Assembly: GCA_024291935.2 (NCBI GenBank)
Contig: CM044326.1
Location: forward strand, 37,819,948 to 37,883,947
DNA length: 64,000 nt
Direction of reading: 5' to 3'
Origin: Okapia johnstoni
Taxonomy: Eukaryota > Chordata > Mammalia > Artiodactyla > Giraffidae
Below are positions 63,942 through 64,000 of this stretch, in pieces; position 1 is the stretch's first letter; each line of letters starts with the position of its first letter. The notes under the pieces are model-generated. The model was given only the letters and a program-made list of their open reading frames with translations. It had not been told where the DNA came from and made no database searches. The translations under genes were made by a program, and so were the position numbers.

Positions 63942-64000
63942 TCTCCCTATTACATAATGGGAGTAAATACACATTTATTAGGTCAGAGAACTTTCTTGAA

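Noticed and set aside
1..64000. CRISPR arrays, operons, prophage or plasmid features
   Set aside because: No regularly spaced direct repeats with unique spacers, no bacterial-type gene packing; the DNA is mammalian.

Overview
This window is nuclear DNA from a ruminant, most likely a bovid. The evidence is the repeat content. About three dozen copies of the ruminant tRNA-derived SINEs (Bov-tA and the Bov-A2 dimer) and thirteen pieces of the BovB LINE (RTE clade) lie on both strands. There are also two CHR-type artiodactyl SINEs, ruminant L1 (L1-BT-like) 3' ends, and the older mammalian layer (MIR, L2, MER5, MaLR and MLT2 LTRs, old L1). Nothing in the sequence separates cattle from sheep, goat or a related species. 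I found no host protein-coding gene, exon chain, tRNA, rRNA or CRISPR array. The window reads as intergenic or deep intronic DNA, and every long recognisable reading frame comes from a transposon. Family names rest on my memory of consensus sequences; no database search was run.

Layout. 0-12 kb is SINE-dense, with a dead BovB at 5.85-7.36 kb carrying an intact YADD reverse-transcriptase motif and four Bov SINEs in one orientation at 9.7-11.3 kb. 12-28 kb is thinner, with long repeat-free stretches; 20.7-22.1 kb keeps many CpGs. 28.2-30.2 kb is a nested transposon stack: a 5'-inverted L1 in a MIR, three SINEs in the L1, and a further inverted L1-BT in one SINE. 34.1-34.8 kb is an abnormal G/T-rich block, probably a consensus error. 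It abuts a near-full-length but broken BovB at 34.8-38.0 kb. 38-53 kb mixes SINEs, MIR, L2, MaLR and an L1-BT tail with an odd duplication. 53.3-54.6 kb is another BovB with a Bov-A2 inside it. 55.9-57.0 kb is a solo endogenous-retrovirus LTR with perfect 6-bp target duplications. 57-64 kb is mostly quiet, with an MLT2 LTR at 62.3 kb.

How the parts relate. Bov SINEs are thought to be mobilised by BovB, whose 3' end they share, and both are abundant here. Many insertions can be ordered by nesting and by target-site duplications (TSDs), which I located by eye and list per element. Unless an entry says otherwise, 'Bov-tA' means a tRNA-like head (box-like start near 'ggcttccctggtggctcag') joined to a Bov-A body. 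On the minus strand the order is reversed. I found no undescribed coding system. The most useful observations are the nested twin-priming events, the SINE dimers flanked as single units by TSDs, the BovB inverted pair, the L1 tail duplication, the solo LTR and the suspect G/T block.
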